In this document: one piece after another, positions 16,412 to 23,072 of the stretch
Layout of the letters: each line of letters opens with the position of its first letter
Position numbering within the stretch: position 1 is the first letter of the stretch
IMG/VR virus record: IMGVR_UViG_3300043313_000079
Coordinates: 1-24,935 of that record
DNA: 24,935 nt
Origin: a virus
Direction: 5' to 3' (one strand)
Made by a program: the position numbers and the translations under genes
The notes under the pieces: generated by a model
The model's database searches: none
Seen by the model: only the letters and a program-made list of their open reading frames with translations
What the model was told of the DNA's origin: nothing

Positions 16412-16604
16412 TCACATTGTATTTCAGGACGTTAATATACCCACATGATCTAGGGGCTTAACGGTGCTTGTGGTGGCCTGCGGTAGCCCACATTAGCCTG
16501 CGCTAGCACACTTTTAACGTGATCATTTTGTGATCAAATCCATTATTTTAATCTGAGTGATGGGATAGTAGTGTCAAAATGAAAGGGAGCGCAGACTTGC
16601 TCAA
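16412..16604 (+). other. Intergenic region with repeats and TGATCA palindromes
   Basis: This 193-base gap holds no convincing gene. GCCTGCGGTAGC (16476-16487) and GCCTGCGCTAGC (16496-16507) form a direct repeat 20 bases apart with one mismatch. TGATCA palindromes lie at 16409-16414, 16520-16525 and 16531-16536; the last two are 11 bases apart, one helical turn. TTGATC (16408) and TAATAT (16433) could be a weak promoter with a long 19-base spacer. A 9-codon ORF (16579-16608) ends in ATGA with the next gene. Confidence 0.45.
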
Positions 16605-17351
16605 ATGACAACGACCACTTGCCTGCATTGCGGCAAAGCGCTGCCAACTAAAGATACCAGAGCCGTAATGTTTGGGCGCAGTAGCACCGGCTATCATCTA
16701 CCGTGGATAAGAGCAGGTACACGTAAAACCAAATATTGTTCAGAAAAATGTGGGCGGGATTATAAAAACCCACAGAGAGTGCAATACCGGCAGGCGTGCA
16801 AGACATGCGGCAAAGATTTTGTAGGCTACGGTTCTCAATTTTGCTCAAGAAAATGCGCCAACTCTAGACCAGCCCTCTCTAAGCGGCGTGATCATACTGG
16901 TCTGCGATTTCATAACCTTGTTGCTATCAGAAGTGAGGCACGTCGTAAGAAATCTGGGGTAGCCATTATGTGGTGGCTTTGTCAGTGTGATTGTGGAAAT
17001 CAAAAATGGATGGTTGCCAGCCGGATAGGTAAACAAAAATCGTGCGGTTGCTTAGCGGGCCAAAACTTAAGACAGCCGCGTGGTGAAAATTGGCCGCGTC
17101 ATAAAGTATCGCGAGTTTGCATAATTTGTGATGAAATATTTGAAGGGGAAAAATCAAAGAAAAACACATGCTCACCGGAATGTCATAGAATACAGACACA
17201 TAACCGCAAACTAAGAAATGCCCGAGACTACCGCAATCAAGCTTTAACCAACCCACAAGGAGAAAGACAATGGCTCATAAAAAGCAAACACGAACTGACA
17301 AAGATCAAGCGTCTTCTGAAAGAAGGCAGCAACCCGCCCCCAAAAGCCTAG
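16605..17351 (+). CDS. Acquired AT-rich protein with four zinc-binding modules
   Basis: 248 residues. Module 1: Cys6, 9, 45, 49. Module 2: Cys65, 68, 80, 84. Module 3: Cys126, 128, 130, 147, 149 inside 'TGLRF..LVAI...WWLCQCDCGN...KSCGCL' (98-150), the small zinc domain common in phage homing-endonuclease-like and AP2/HNH-associated proteins. Module 4: Cys172, 175, 189, 193. Modules 1, 2 and 4 share the CxxC...CSxxC form. No HNH nuclease core is visible, so it may be a DNA-binding protein rather than an enzyme. GC content is low (18 of 60 bases in 17101-17160), unlike its neighbours, a sign of transfer. There is no good ribosome site at ATG 16605. Its last 82 bases overlap the next gene. Confidence 0.75.
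   Translation: MTTTTCLHCGKALPTKDTRAVMFGRSSTGYHLPWIRAGTRKTKYCSEKCGRDYKNPQRVQYRQACKTCGKDFVGYGSQFCSRKCANSRPALSKRRDHTGLRFHNLVAIRSEARRKKSGVAIMWWLCQCDCGNQKWMVASRIGKQKSCGCLAGQNLRQPRGENWPRHKVSRVCIICDEIFEGEKSKKNTCSPECHRIQTHNRKLRNARDYRNQALTNPQGERQWLIKSKHELTKIKRLLKEGSNPPPKA
17257..17263 (+). promoter_or_regulatory. Strong ribosome site inside the end of the AT-rich gene
   Basis: AAGGAGA lies six bases before ATG 17270. It decides the start of the 100-residue gene, whose first 82 bases are also read as the end of the AT-rich gene, and suggests this start pre-dated the insertion upstream. Confidence 0.65.
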
Positions 17352-17572
17352 CGATTGCTGAGCGGGGCATCAACACCGCGCAGCAATTTGCCAGCCTGAT
17401 GTCTGCACTGATGACCGATCTTCTCAACGGCTCAGTCACGCCCGGCATAGGCAATGCCACCTGCAACGCTGGCGGTAAGCTGCTGAAGATGGTTGAATTG
17501 AACCAGAAATACGGTCAGGCTCAGGTGGACACTGGCCTGAAGAACATGCAGCTTGTAACCGACGGGCAGTGA
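17270..17572 (+). CDS. Small basic-start hypothetical protein upstream of the SF1 helicase
   Basis: 100 residues. A Lys/Arg/Gln-rich, probably disordered start (MAHKKQTRTDKDQASSERRQQ) is followed by helices (AQQFASLMSALMTDLLNG) and a C-terminal helix (GGKLLKMVELNQKYG). The second half resembles small phage proteins of the 'NA.GKLLKMVELQ.KYG' type, which lie in replication operons. It ends one base before the helicase ATG, so the two are probably co-translated. Confidence 0.72.
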   Translation: MAHKKQTRTDKDQASSERRQQPAPKSLAIAERGINTAQQFASLMSALMTDLLNGSVTPGIGNATCNAGGKLLKMVELNQKYGQAQVDTGLKNMQLVTDGQ

Positions 17573-17573
17573 C

Positions 17574-19094
17574 ATGGAAATTGTTCTTGGGCCGCCCGGC
17601 ACTGGCAAGACCACTTACCTGCTTGAGCAGATGGAGGGTGAACTTGACCGGGGCGTGCGGCCCGAGAGCATAGGCTTTGTCAGCTTCACCCGGCGCGCCG
17701 CGCAAGAGGCCAAGGACCGCGCCAAGACCAAGTTCAATCTGCCGTCTCACCGGCTGCCGTGGGTGCGCACGCTGCACAGCCTGTGCTTCAGGGCGCTGGG
17801 TATGGACAAGTCTGAGGTGCTTGAGGGCAAGACCCTACAGGAGTTTGCCAAGTACGTAGGCAAGGAGATCAGCACCAACTTCTCACTAGAGGAAGGCGCT
17901 ACCTTTGGCTTCAGCACGGGTGACCGCTGCCTGTTCATAGACAACATGGCGCGGGTGCGCTGCATGCCGCTGCGCCAGTTCTATGACACCATGGAAAGCG
18001 GTGACAAGATCAACTGGTATATTGTGGAACAGTTCTCAGATGCTCTGGCCGAGTTCAAGCGGGCCAGAGGTTTGAAGGACTACACTGACATGCTTGCCGA
18101 GTTTGTAGAGCAAGGCTGGGCCAAGCAGCTTGACGTGCTGTTTGTTGATGAGGCGCAAGACCTGAGCGCGCTGCAATGGCGCGTGGTTGACGTGCTGGCC
18201 AGAGGCGCACGGCGCGTGGTGGTGGCCGGTGATGATGATCAGGCCATCTACCGCTGGGCCGGGGCGGCTGTAGAGCATTTCATAGGGCTGCAAGGGGCCA
18301 TGGTGACCGTGCTTGACCATAGCTGGCGGGTGCCGCCTGAGGTGCAGGCCGTGGCTGACCGCATCATAGGCAAGATCAGCCATAGGCGGCCCAAGACATG
18401 GAACCCGCGTGACGGCGGCGGCAGCGTGGTGCAGACCAGCCAGTTGGAAGAGGCTGGCATTGACACCAATCAGGACACCCTGATCTTGGCCCGCAACACC
18501 TGCTTTCTGCGTGATGACGTGATGCCGTTCTTGCACAAGTCAGGCATCTTGTACGAATACCGCAACCGCGTCTCAGTGCGGCAGAGCGTGGTTGACGCCA
18601 TTGTAGCGTGGGAGCGCCTGCGCCGGGGTGGTGAGGTGATGGTTGAGGTGGCCGCCAAGGTCTATGAGCAGATGGAAGTCAACATTGGCTTTGCATGGGG
18701 TCACAAGAAGCTGCCCGCCTATAAGGACCGTGAGCAACTGGTCACGATGCAAGACCTGAAAGAAGCCGGTGGCCTGCTGACTGACGCCATCTGGCATGAG
18801 GCGCTGACCCGCGTCACGGTTGAAGAGCGCGTCTACATGACCGCCGTGCTGCGCGGCGGCCAGAAGCTGACGGAGCCGCCCAAGATACGCATCAGCACCA
18901 TCCACGGGGCCAAGGGCGCTCAGGCCGATCACGTTGTGCTGCTGACTGACATGGCGTGGCGCACCTTGGCTGAGGCCAAGCACCAGCCTGAAGATGAAGC
19001 GCGCACATGGTACGTGGCGGTGACGCGTGCCAAGCAGAAGTTGACGATACAGGCAGCGCAGAATACACAAAGAAGTTACGACCTTTACATTTGA
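17574..19094 (+). CDS. SF1 UvrD/Rep-like DNA helicase
   Basis: 506 residues with the complete SF1A motif set: Walker A GPPGTGKTT (6-14), Ia VSFTRRAAQEA, II FVDEAQDLS, III VAGDDDQAIYRWAGA, IV HSWRVP, V ISTIHGAKGAQADHVVLL, and VI YVAVTRAKQKLTI. It is shorter than bacterial UvrD or Rep (about 700), so accessory domains are reduced. The enzyme should unwind DNA 3'-5' in phage replication or recombination. The final 25 residues lie in more AT-rich DNA. The stop forms TGATG with a possible alternative start of the next gene. Confidence 0.92.
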   Translation: MEIVLGPPGTGKTTYLLEQMEGELDRGVRPESIGFVSFTRRAAQEAKDRAKTKFNLPSHRLPWVRTLHSLCFRALGMDKSEVLEGKTLQEFAKYVGKEISTNFSLEEGATFGFSTGDRCLFIDNMARVRCMPLRQFYDTMESGDKINWYIVEQFSDALAEFKRARGLKDYTDMLAEFVEQGWAKQLDVLFVDEAQDLSALQWRVVDVLARGARRVVVAGDDDQAIYRWAGAAVEHFIGLQGAMVTVLDHSWRVPPEVQAVADRIIGKISHRRPKTWNPRDGGGSVVQTSQLEEAGIDTNQDTLILARNTCFLRDDVMPFLHKSGILYEYRNRVSVRQSVVDAIVAWERLRRGGEVMVEVAAKVYEQMEVNIGFAWGHKKLPAYKDREQLVTMQDLKEAGGLLTDAIWHEALTRVTVEERVYMTAVLRGGQKLTEPPKIRISTIHGAKGAQADHVVLLTDMAWRTLAEAKHQPEDEARTWYVAVTRAKQKLTIQAAQNTQRSYDLYI

Positions 19095-19159
19095 TGGAAC
19101 GGAGTGTACAGCTATGTGTCGAGCGGACATTTACCTGCAACAGTAAAAGGAAGACTAAA

Positions 19160-19621
19160 ATGGCTGTAACGCGTAAACGGATTGATGAGAACGCCATCAT
19201 CACCGTACTTGCTGAAGACAACCCCAAGCGTGAGGGCAGCGCCGCCCGCGCCCGGTTTGACCTGTACCGTGACGGCATGACCGTCAGGGAGGCCAAGGCC
19301 AATGGCCTGTGGGCCACTGACATTGCCTATGACAGCGACCCCGGCCGCAACTTCATCCAGCTGACCACGCCTGAGGGTGACGACGCCACGCCCGCCCCCA
19401 AGGCCAAGCGGGTCAAGAAGGACAAAGCTGCCAAGAAGGTCAAGGCCAAGGCCAAGAAGGCCAAGGGCAAGACGGCCAAGACCAAGCGGGCCAAGAAGGT
19501 CAAGCAGCCTGAGGTGGAGCAGCCTGAGGGCGGGCCTGAGGCCGGGCTTGAGGCCGGGGTTGACCCTGAGGCCAACGGACCTGAAGGTGACGCTGAGACT
19601 GACGCCATAGCCGCTGAATAG
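19160..19621 (+). CDS. Histone-H1-like tailed nucleoprotein
   Basis: 153 residues from ATG 19160, preceded by AAAGGAAGA. An in-frame ATG at 19094 (TGATG overlap, 22 residues longer) is possible, but its codons do not look like those of neighbouring genes. Residues 1-70 form a compact domain (EGSAARARFDLYRDGMTVREA) seen in small phage proteins. Residues 81-115 are almost entirely Lys, Ala, Val and Arg, like the histone H1 C-terminal tail. Residues 116-153 are acidic (PEG/PEA repeats). This suggests DNA binding or compaction with an acidic self-masking tail. It sits between a helicase and a base-modification enzyme. Confidence 0.72.
   Translation: MAVTRKRIDENAIITVLAEDNPKREGSAARARFDLYRDGMTVREAKANGLWATDIAYDSDPGRNFIQLTTPEGDDATPAPKAKRVKKDKAAKKVKAKAKKAKGKTAKTKRAKKVKQPEVEQPEGGPEAGLEAGVDPEANGPEGDAETDAIAAE
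19381..19580 (+). repeat. Low-complexity coding repeat (AAGGCCAAG-like, then CCTGAGG-like)
   Basis: The Lys/Ala tail is built from short AAGGCCAAG and AAGAAGGTCAAG units, and the acidic end from CCTGAGGCCGG-type units. Such DNA can expand or contract by slippage, so tail length may vary between related phages. Confidence 0.6.
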
Positions 19622-19647
19622 GCGGCCAACACCTGAGGGGCACCGGC

Positions 19648-20490
19648 ATGCGCGTTGATGACATCTGGGTGTTCGCTAGTAAGCGGCACACCATCTACCT
19701 GAAGCGCGCTGCCGGGGCACCCCCGGAAACGTGGACTGATGACCCCATTCTGAAGACCTACCGCTTCTGCAACATGTACCGAGAACTTGACACCGTGACC
19801 GACTGGTTGCGGGTCAACTGGCGTGAGCCGCACGCTGACCACCCAGACTTGTGGCACGCCTTTGTGGTGGCCCGGCACATCAACAACGTGCCCATGCTGA
19901 CGGCGCTGGGCGGCATCACGCTGCCGTGGGACCCCGGTCACTTCATTGACGTGGGCATGGCCCGCAAGCATGCCGGTGAGCGCGTGTGGTCTGCGGCCTA
20001 CATCATTGGCACCCGCACGCCCGGTGACAAGTGCATCTACATTGCCGATAACGTGCTGACCCCCATGTGGCGCAAGCGTGAGCAGATCAGGCCGCAGCAA
20101 GGTGACACGCTGACCAGTTGGCACATGCAGCTTGGCCTGTGGTTTGGCATGGCCAGCTTCATGGCGGCGCAGGTGATTGCGGATATCAAGCACGCCACGC
20201 CCGCGCTGAAAGAAGCCGGTGACTGGTTTACCTTCTGCGCCAGCGGGCCGGGCAGCCGCCGTGGGCTGAACCGCATCTTTGACCGGCCCAAAGACACCCC
20301 GTGGCGTGAAGATGATTTCAGGCTTAAGCTGCTGGCCCTGCGGCAGGAACTGGCCCCGCTGTTTGCCGCTGAGGGCTGGCCGGTGCCTGACGCCCAAGAC
20401 GTGCAGAACATGCTTTGTGAATGGGATAAGTATGAAAGGACGCGCTTAGGTGAGGGCAAGCCCAAGCAACTTTTCAGGCACGGCGTCTGA
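19648..20490 (+). CDS. Alpha-glutamyl/putrescinyl-thymine pyrophosphorylase-like enzyme
   Basis: 280 residues; GAGGGG precedes the ATG. The family signature is clear near the start: ASKRHTIYLKRAAG, then WTDDPILKTYRFCNMYRELD (residues about 29-48), and near the end MLCEWDKYERTRLGEGKPK. This matches the phage family predicted to displace the pyrophosphate from pyrophosphorylated 5-hydroxymethyluracil in DNA and attach an amino donor, as for the hypermodified thymines of phages SP10 and phiW-14. The helix-hairpin-helix-like centre fits a DNA-glycosylase-related fold. The required kinase and hydroxymethylase are not in the window. It overlaps the GIY-YIG gene by one base. The chemistry in this phage is inference. 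Confidence 0.82.
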   Translation: MRVDDIWVFASKRHTIYLKRAAGAPPETWTDDPILKTYRFCNMYRELDTVTDWLRVNWREPHADHPDLWHAFVVARHINNVPMLTALGGITLPWDPGHFIDVGMARKHAGERVWSAAYIIGTRTPGDKCIYIADNVLTPMWRKREQIRPQQGDTLTSWHMQLGLWFGMASFMAAQVIADIKHATPALKEAGDWFTFCASGPGSRRGLNRIFDRPKDTPWREDDFRLKLLALRQELAPLFAAEGWPVPDAQDVQNMLCEWDKYERTRLGEGKPKQLFRHGV

Positions 20491-20963
20491 TGGGCTGGCT
20501 GGTCTGTGAGCGTGGTCTACCGGGCGTCTATGCCATCATGCACGTGTCAGGCGCGGGCTACGTGGGCGGCTCTGCCCGGTGCGTCTACAACCGGCTGACG
20601 TGGCACAGGCACAGGTTGATCAATGGCTTGCACACGTGCAAGGCGCTGCAAGACCTGTGGTCGGCTACCCAGCCTGATGAGTGGCATGTTGAGGTGCTTG
20701 ATGCTGACCCTGAGCGTGAGACGTTTTGGATGGGCCACCCCAAGGTGCTGCTGAACACCATTAAGGACGCCACCGGCAAGACGCGGCGCTGGTCTGAGGC
20801 CACCAAGCAGAAGATGCGTGACGGGCGCGCCCGGTATCTGGCAGACAACCCTGAGGCCCACCATGCCCTTGCAGAAAAAGCCCGCCACCAGCACCGTGAA
20901 GGCAAGCTTGGGCGGCAAACGTGGAAAGCCCAAGCGCAAGCGCAAGAAGCTGAAGCTGAGTAA
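20490..20963 (+). CDS. GIY-YIG nuclease, homing-endonuclease-like
   Basis: 157 residues from a TGATG junction. The GIY-YIG core is visible: GVY at 12-14, YVG at 24-26, Arg30, a Glu in PERETFW (75/77), and LLN (87-89). A TGKTRRWSEATKQKMRDG segment follows, like the NUMOD-type DNA-binding motifs of homing nucleases, and the tail is basic then Ala/Glu-rich. It may be a free-standing mobile nuclease, or process host or phage DNA. It follows the modification gene directly and uses the same codon style as its neighbours, so it is not a very recent arrival. Confidence 0.83.
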   Translation: MGWLVCERGLPGVYAIMHVSGAGYVGGSARCVYNRLTWHRHRLINGLHTCKALQDLWSATQPDEWHVEVLDADPERETFWMGHPKVLLNTIKDATGKTRRWSEATKQKMRDGRARYLADNPEAHHALAEKARHQHREGKLGRQTWKAQAQAQEAEAE

Positions 20964-20966
20964 GCG

Positions 20967-21434
20967 GTGAACACGTCTGAGTTATGGGACATCTGCCCTG
21001 AATTATGGGGTGCCAACATCTGTAATTGTGGCAAGGCCAATTTCAACTCTAGTTCGTTTGAAGATGGCTATTGTTGTACTAGCTGCCGCCGTGACAATAA
21101 AACGTGTCAATATTGTTATGGGTCTAATGGACGTGTCAGTGAGTTCTGTTCTAACTGGTGTGAGATTTGTGATTACCAATGGCGTCATATGGGGCGTGAT
21201 CGGTGTTGTTATAGATGTGGTGCCCGCTACAGGCAGGCTACAAAATTTTGCTCTGTTGAATGTTATGAGGCCGATGTGCAATTTAGGTATCGGGGGTTTA
21301 TTCATCAGATGAAACAAGAGCGTGAAGATAAAGAACGGGCAGCATGGCGCGCAGGGCGGGCAGCGTGGTGTGAGGCTAGGCGCAAGTATAACGATGTCAG
21401 GCGTATTCTGAGGGAGCATAGTGAACAAGTATGA
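20967..21434 (+). CDS. Cys-rich zinc-finger protein of lower GC content
   Basis: 155 residues from GTG 20967 (weak ribosome site). Sixteen of the first 100 residues are Cys. CQYCYGSNGRVSEFCSNWC (47-65) and CYRCGARYRQATKFCSVEC (81-99) repeat the CxxC...FCSxxC module found in the AT-rich gene at 16605. The C-terminal third is a charged helix (EREDKERAAWRAGRAAW). Base composition is lower in GC (24 of 60 bases in 21061-21120). It is likely a nucleic-acid-binding accessory protein acquired with, or from the same source as, the 16605 gene. Confidence 0.7.
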   Translation: MNTSELWDICPELWGANICNCGKANFNSSSFEDGYCCTSCRRDNKTCQYCYGSNGRVSEFCSNWCEICDYQWRHMGRDRCCYRCGARYRQATKFCSVECYEADVQFRYRGFIHQMKQEREDKERAAWRAGRAAWCEARRKYNDVRRILREHSEQV

Positions 21435-21555
21435 CTGGGATCATGTTGAGCCAGCGCCCACGCCGCAAGGCGCGTTCTGGTTTGGCGTGGTTGTAGGCGC
21501 GCTGACTGAGGCCGCGCTGATATTGATCTTTGCCTTCATCTTCTGGGTGCTGTGA
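21421..21555 (+). CDS. 44-residue membrane protein
   Basis: GTG start inside the end of the Cys-rich gene (14-base overlap); the stop forms TGATG with the next gene. A short Pro-rich start (DWDHVEPAPTPQG) leads into one membrane helix (about 19-44, FWFGVVVGALTEAALILIFA). No family recognised. The matching overlaps support it being translated. The start is the weakest part of the call. Confidence 0.5.
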   Translation: MNKYDWDHVEPAPTPQGAFWFGVVVGALTEAALILIFAFIFWVL

Positions 21556-21779
21556 TGAGTGACGCTCAACAACTGTCTATCTGGACGGTCTATGATCATC
21601 CGCGTGATTACCCGCACTGCTACGTGGCGCGACAGTTCAGGGGTGAGCAGCCCACCAACAGCATTCTTATCAGCGCTGATCTTGAGGTGCTGCGTGAAGT
21701 TTTGCTGGTGGACATGGGTCTGACGCGGCTTGAGCGTGACGTGTCTGACGACCCGGTGATCTTGGAGACTTGGCTATGA
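21555..21779 (+). CDS. Small hypothetical protein
   Basis: 74 residues from ATG 21555 in TGATG; the GTG just before it is less likely. Strand-rich: WTVYDHPRDYPHCYVARQF, then TNSILISADLEVLREVL. The 'Y-D-HP-DYP-YVAR' opening is often seen in small phage proteins of unknown role. It ends in ATGA with the next tiny gene. Confidence 0.65.
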   Translation: MSDAQQLSIWTVYDHPRDYPHCYVARQFRGEQPTNSILISADLEVLREVLLVDMGLTRLERDVSDDPVILETWL

Positions 21780-21865
21780 CGGGGTGGACGCCTGAAAAGG
21801 CGGCGGTATGTGTGGCGGCGCTGGTGCTGGTGCTGGCGTTGCTGCTGTGGTTTGGAGTGATCTGA
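21776..21865 (+). CDS. 29-residue membrane peptide
   Basis: ATGA start and TGATG end, fitting exactly between neighbours. After a short polar start (TGWTPEKAA) the rest is one membrane helix of Val, Ala and Leu ending in LLLWFGVI. It could be a small regulator of membrane proteins, but its role is unknown. The exact junctions are the main evidence. Confidence 0.45.
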   Translation: MTGWTPEKAAVCVAALVLVLALLLWFGVI

Positions 21866-22062
21866 TGCCTGAGCGGTTGACGGATTGGTTTGACTGGCCC
21901 GGTGGCCCGGTGCCGCCCATGCCGCCTGAGACGGTGGTGGTGGTGAAGTTCCGTGACGGGCTTGATGGCCGGGGGCGCAAGGTCAAGAGCCTGCGGTGGG
22001 ATCACGTCAATTCACCTGATGACGTGGTGGCCTACCGCTACTGGGTGAGAACCGATGGCTGA
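21865..22062 (+). CDS. Small Pro-rich hypothetical protein
   Basis: 65 residues from ATG 21865 in the TGATG junction; codons upstream belong to the membrane peptide in another frame. A WPGGPVPPMPPET segment precedes a basic strand pair (VVVVKFRDG, GRGRKVKSLRW). The 'PV.P.T.V.VK.RDG' form is common in small phage genes of unknown role. It overlaps the next gene by eight bases. Confidence 0.6.
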   Translation: MPERLTDWFDWPGGPVPPMPPETVVVVKFRDGLDGRGRKVKSLRWDHVNSPDDVVAYRYWVRTDG

Positions 22063-22279
22063 AGAGCCTGACGCAGACGGCACGGCATATGACGCTGCCT
22101 TGGACCTGTTGTTTGGTGCGGCCTATGAGATTGCCAAGCAGCACGGCGTCTGCCCGGCCTGCCTGATCATCAACGCCGGTACGCTCATGGAAAGCGCCGC
22201 CGCTGAGGGCAAGCCGGTGCACGGCCTGCCTGTTGAGGCGGCTGACGGCGATGATGATGAAATTCGCGTAAACCACTAA
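22055..22279 (+). CDS. Small acidic protein with a CPAC motif
   Basis: 74 residues. An acidic start, a helix (YDAALDLLFGAAYEIAKQHG), then CPAC and LIINAGTLMESA, and an acidic end (DGDDDE). A single CxxC is too little for a full zinc site unless it dimerises; redox use is possible but unsupported. It ends before a noncoding gap of 68 bases. Confidence 0.6.
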   Translation: MAEEPDADGTAYDAALDLLFGAAYEIAKQHGVCPACLIINAGTLMESAAAEGKPVHGLPVEAADGDDDEIRVNH

Positions 22280-22286
22280 ATATCGC

Positions 22287-22316
22287 TTTACAATCAGGCA
22301 TGAAGGATGCTACTTA
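22287..22316 (+). promoter_or_regulatory. Candidate promoter before the 22348 gene
   Basis: TTTACA (22287-22292), an 18-base spacer and TACTTA (22311-22316). It sits in one of the few true gaps of this gene-dense part. The -10 match is poor, but the upstream 10-mer TCGCTTTACA (22283-22292) recurs exactly before the last helicase gene. Confidence 0.4.
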
Positions 22317-22347
22317 GGGGACTCAACCCCCTTTGGAGCCAACCCAA

Positions 22348-22743
22348 ATGTTTGAACTTTTCTCAACCAACCTCTACCCCCACCTTGATGCCCGCACCGC
22401 CAACTGGGTCATCGCCTTTGATGAAGACGGGCGCTACTACGTAGACCACACGCCCGGCTCTGACTTCTGGGTGCCGGTGCCCTACGCCTACGCCACCCGT
22501 GAGGGCGCTGAGGCTGGCATTGCCGCCATCAAGGCGTGGGAGGCCCCTGTGGCCGCTGGTGAAGACGTGCTGAGCCTTGAGGCCCTGCGCGCCACGCCAG
22601 AGTGGGCAGCCCTGCTGACCCACGTGCACATGCGCCAAGCCATTGTGCCTGACCTGAGCATATTTGATTTCAACGTGGAGATCATGCCCGGTGCCTATGA
22701 CCACTACCGCGCCATCACCCTTGCTGGCGCGCAGGTGCTGTGA
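22348..22743 (+). CDS. Hypothetical protein
   Basis: 131 residues from ATG 22348, with GGAG nine bases upstream; a TTG five codons earlier is less likely. Sequence: an aromatic start (FELFSTNLYPHLD), a beta hairpin (WVIAFDEDGRYYVDHTPGSDFW) and later helices. No domain recognised. First gene after the candidate promoter, so it probably leads a small operon running to 23957. Confidence 0.68.
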   Translation: MFELFSTNLYPHLDARTANWVIAFDEDGRYYVDHTPGSDFWVPVPYAYATREGAEAGIAAIKAWEAPVAAGEDVLSLEALRATPEWAALLTHVHMRQAIVPDLSIFDFNVEIMPGAYDHYRAITLAGAQVL

Positions 22744-23072
22744 TGGCCAAATCCACAGTGATCATTGAATGGCTGGTTGAGGTGCTTGAGGCACCTGACG
22801 CCGATGGTGACGGTGACATCTATGAGACAACCGTCTGTGACACCTACGCTGAGGCCGTGAGGATGGCAGCGCAACTGTGTGAGGCCCACAGCCTGCACCA
22901 CCACCGCATTGGGCTGGTGCGTGACCGGGGCAATGACATTGAGGGCATCATAGACCGCCAGTGGGCCTACGTGGGGCCTGACGGCAAACTGCCCACCCAC
23001 TTTGACTGGTGCGGTGGTGAGACTGGCGGTGCAATGGTGCCCGCCAGATATCATAAGGAACTAAGATCATGA
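22743..23072 (+). CDS. Hypothetical protein
   Basis: 109 residues from ATG 22743 in TGATG. Alpha/beta start (STVIIEWLVEVLEAP), an acidic loop (DADGDGD), and a His-rich helix end (EAHSLHHHRIGLV). The bases 22741-22920 show the strongest TGA bias I counted in the window. No function proposed. Confidence 0.65.
   Translation: MAKSTVIIEWLVEVLEAPDADGDGDIYETTVCDTYAEAVRMAAQLCEAHSLHHHRIGLVRDRGNDIEGIIDRQWAYVGPDGKLPTHFDWCGGETGGAMVPARYHKELRS

Noticed and set aside
16476-16507. CRISPR-like repeat pair
   Set aside because: Only two 12-base copies with no regular spacers and no cas genes.
19327-20397. 356-residue minus-strand open frame
   Set aside because: It runs opposite the histone-like and thymine-modification genes; the translated sequence shows no domain and mirrors their codon bias.
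16605-21434. A complete HNH homing endonuclease in the Cys-rich genes
   Set aside because: Zinc modules are present, but I could not find an HNH catalytic core in either protein.
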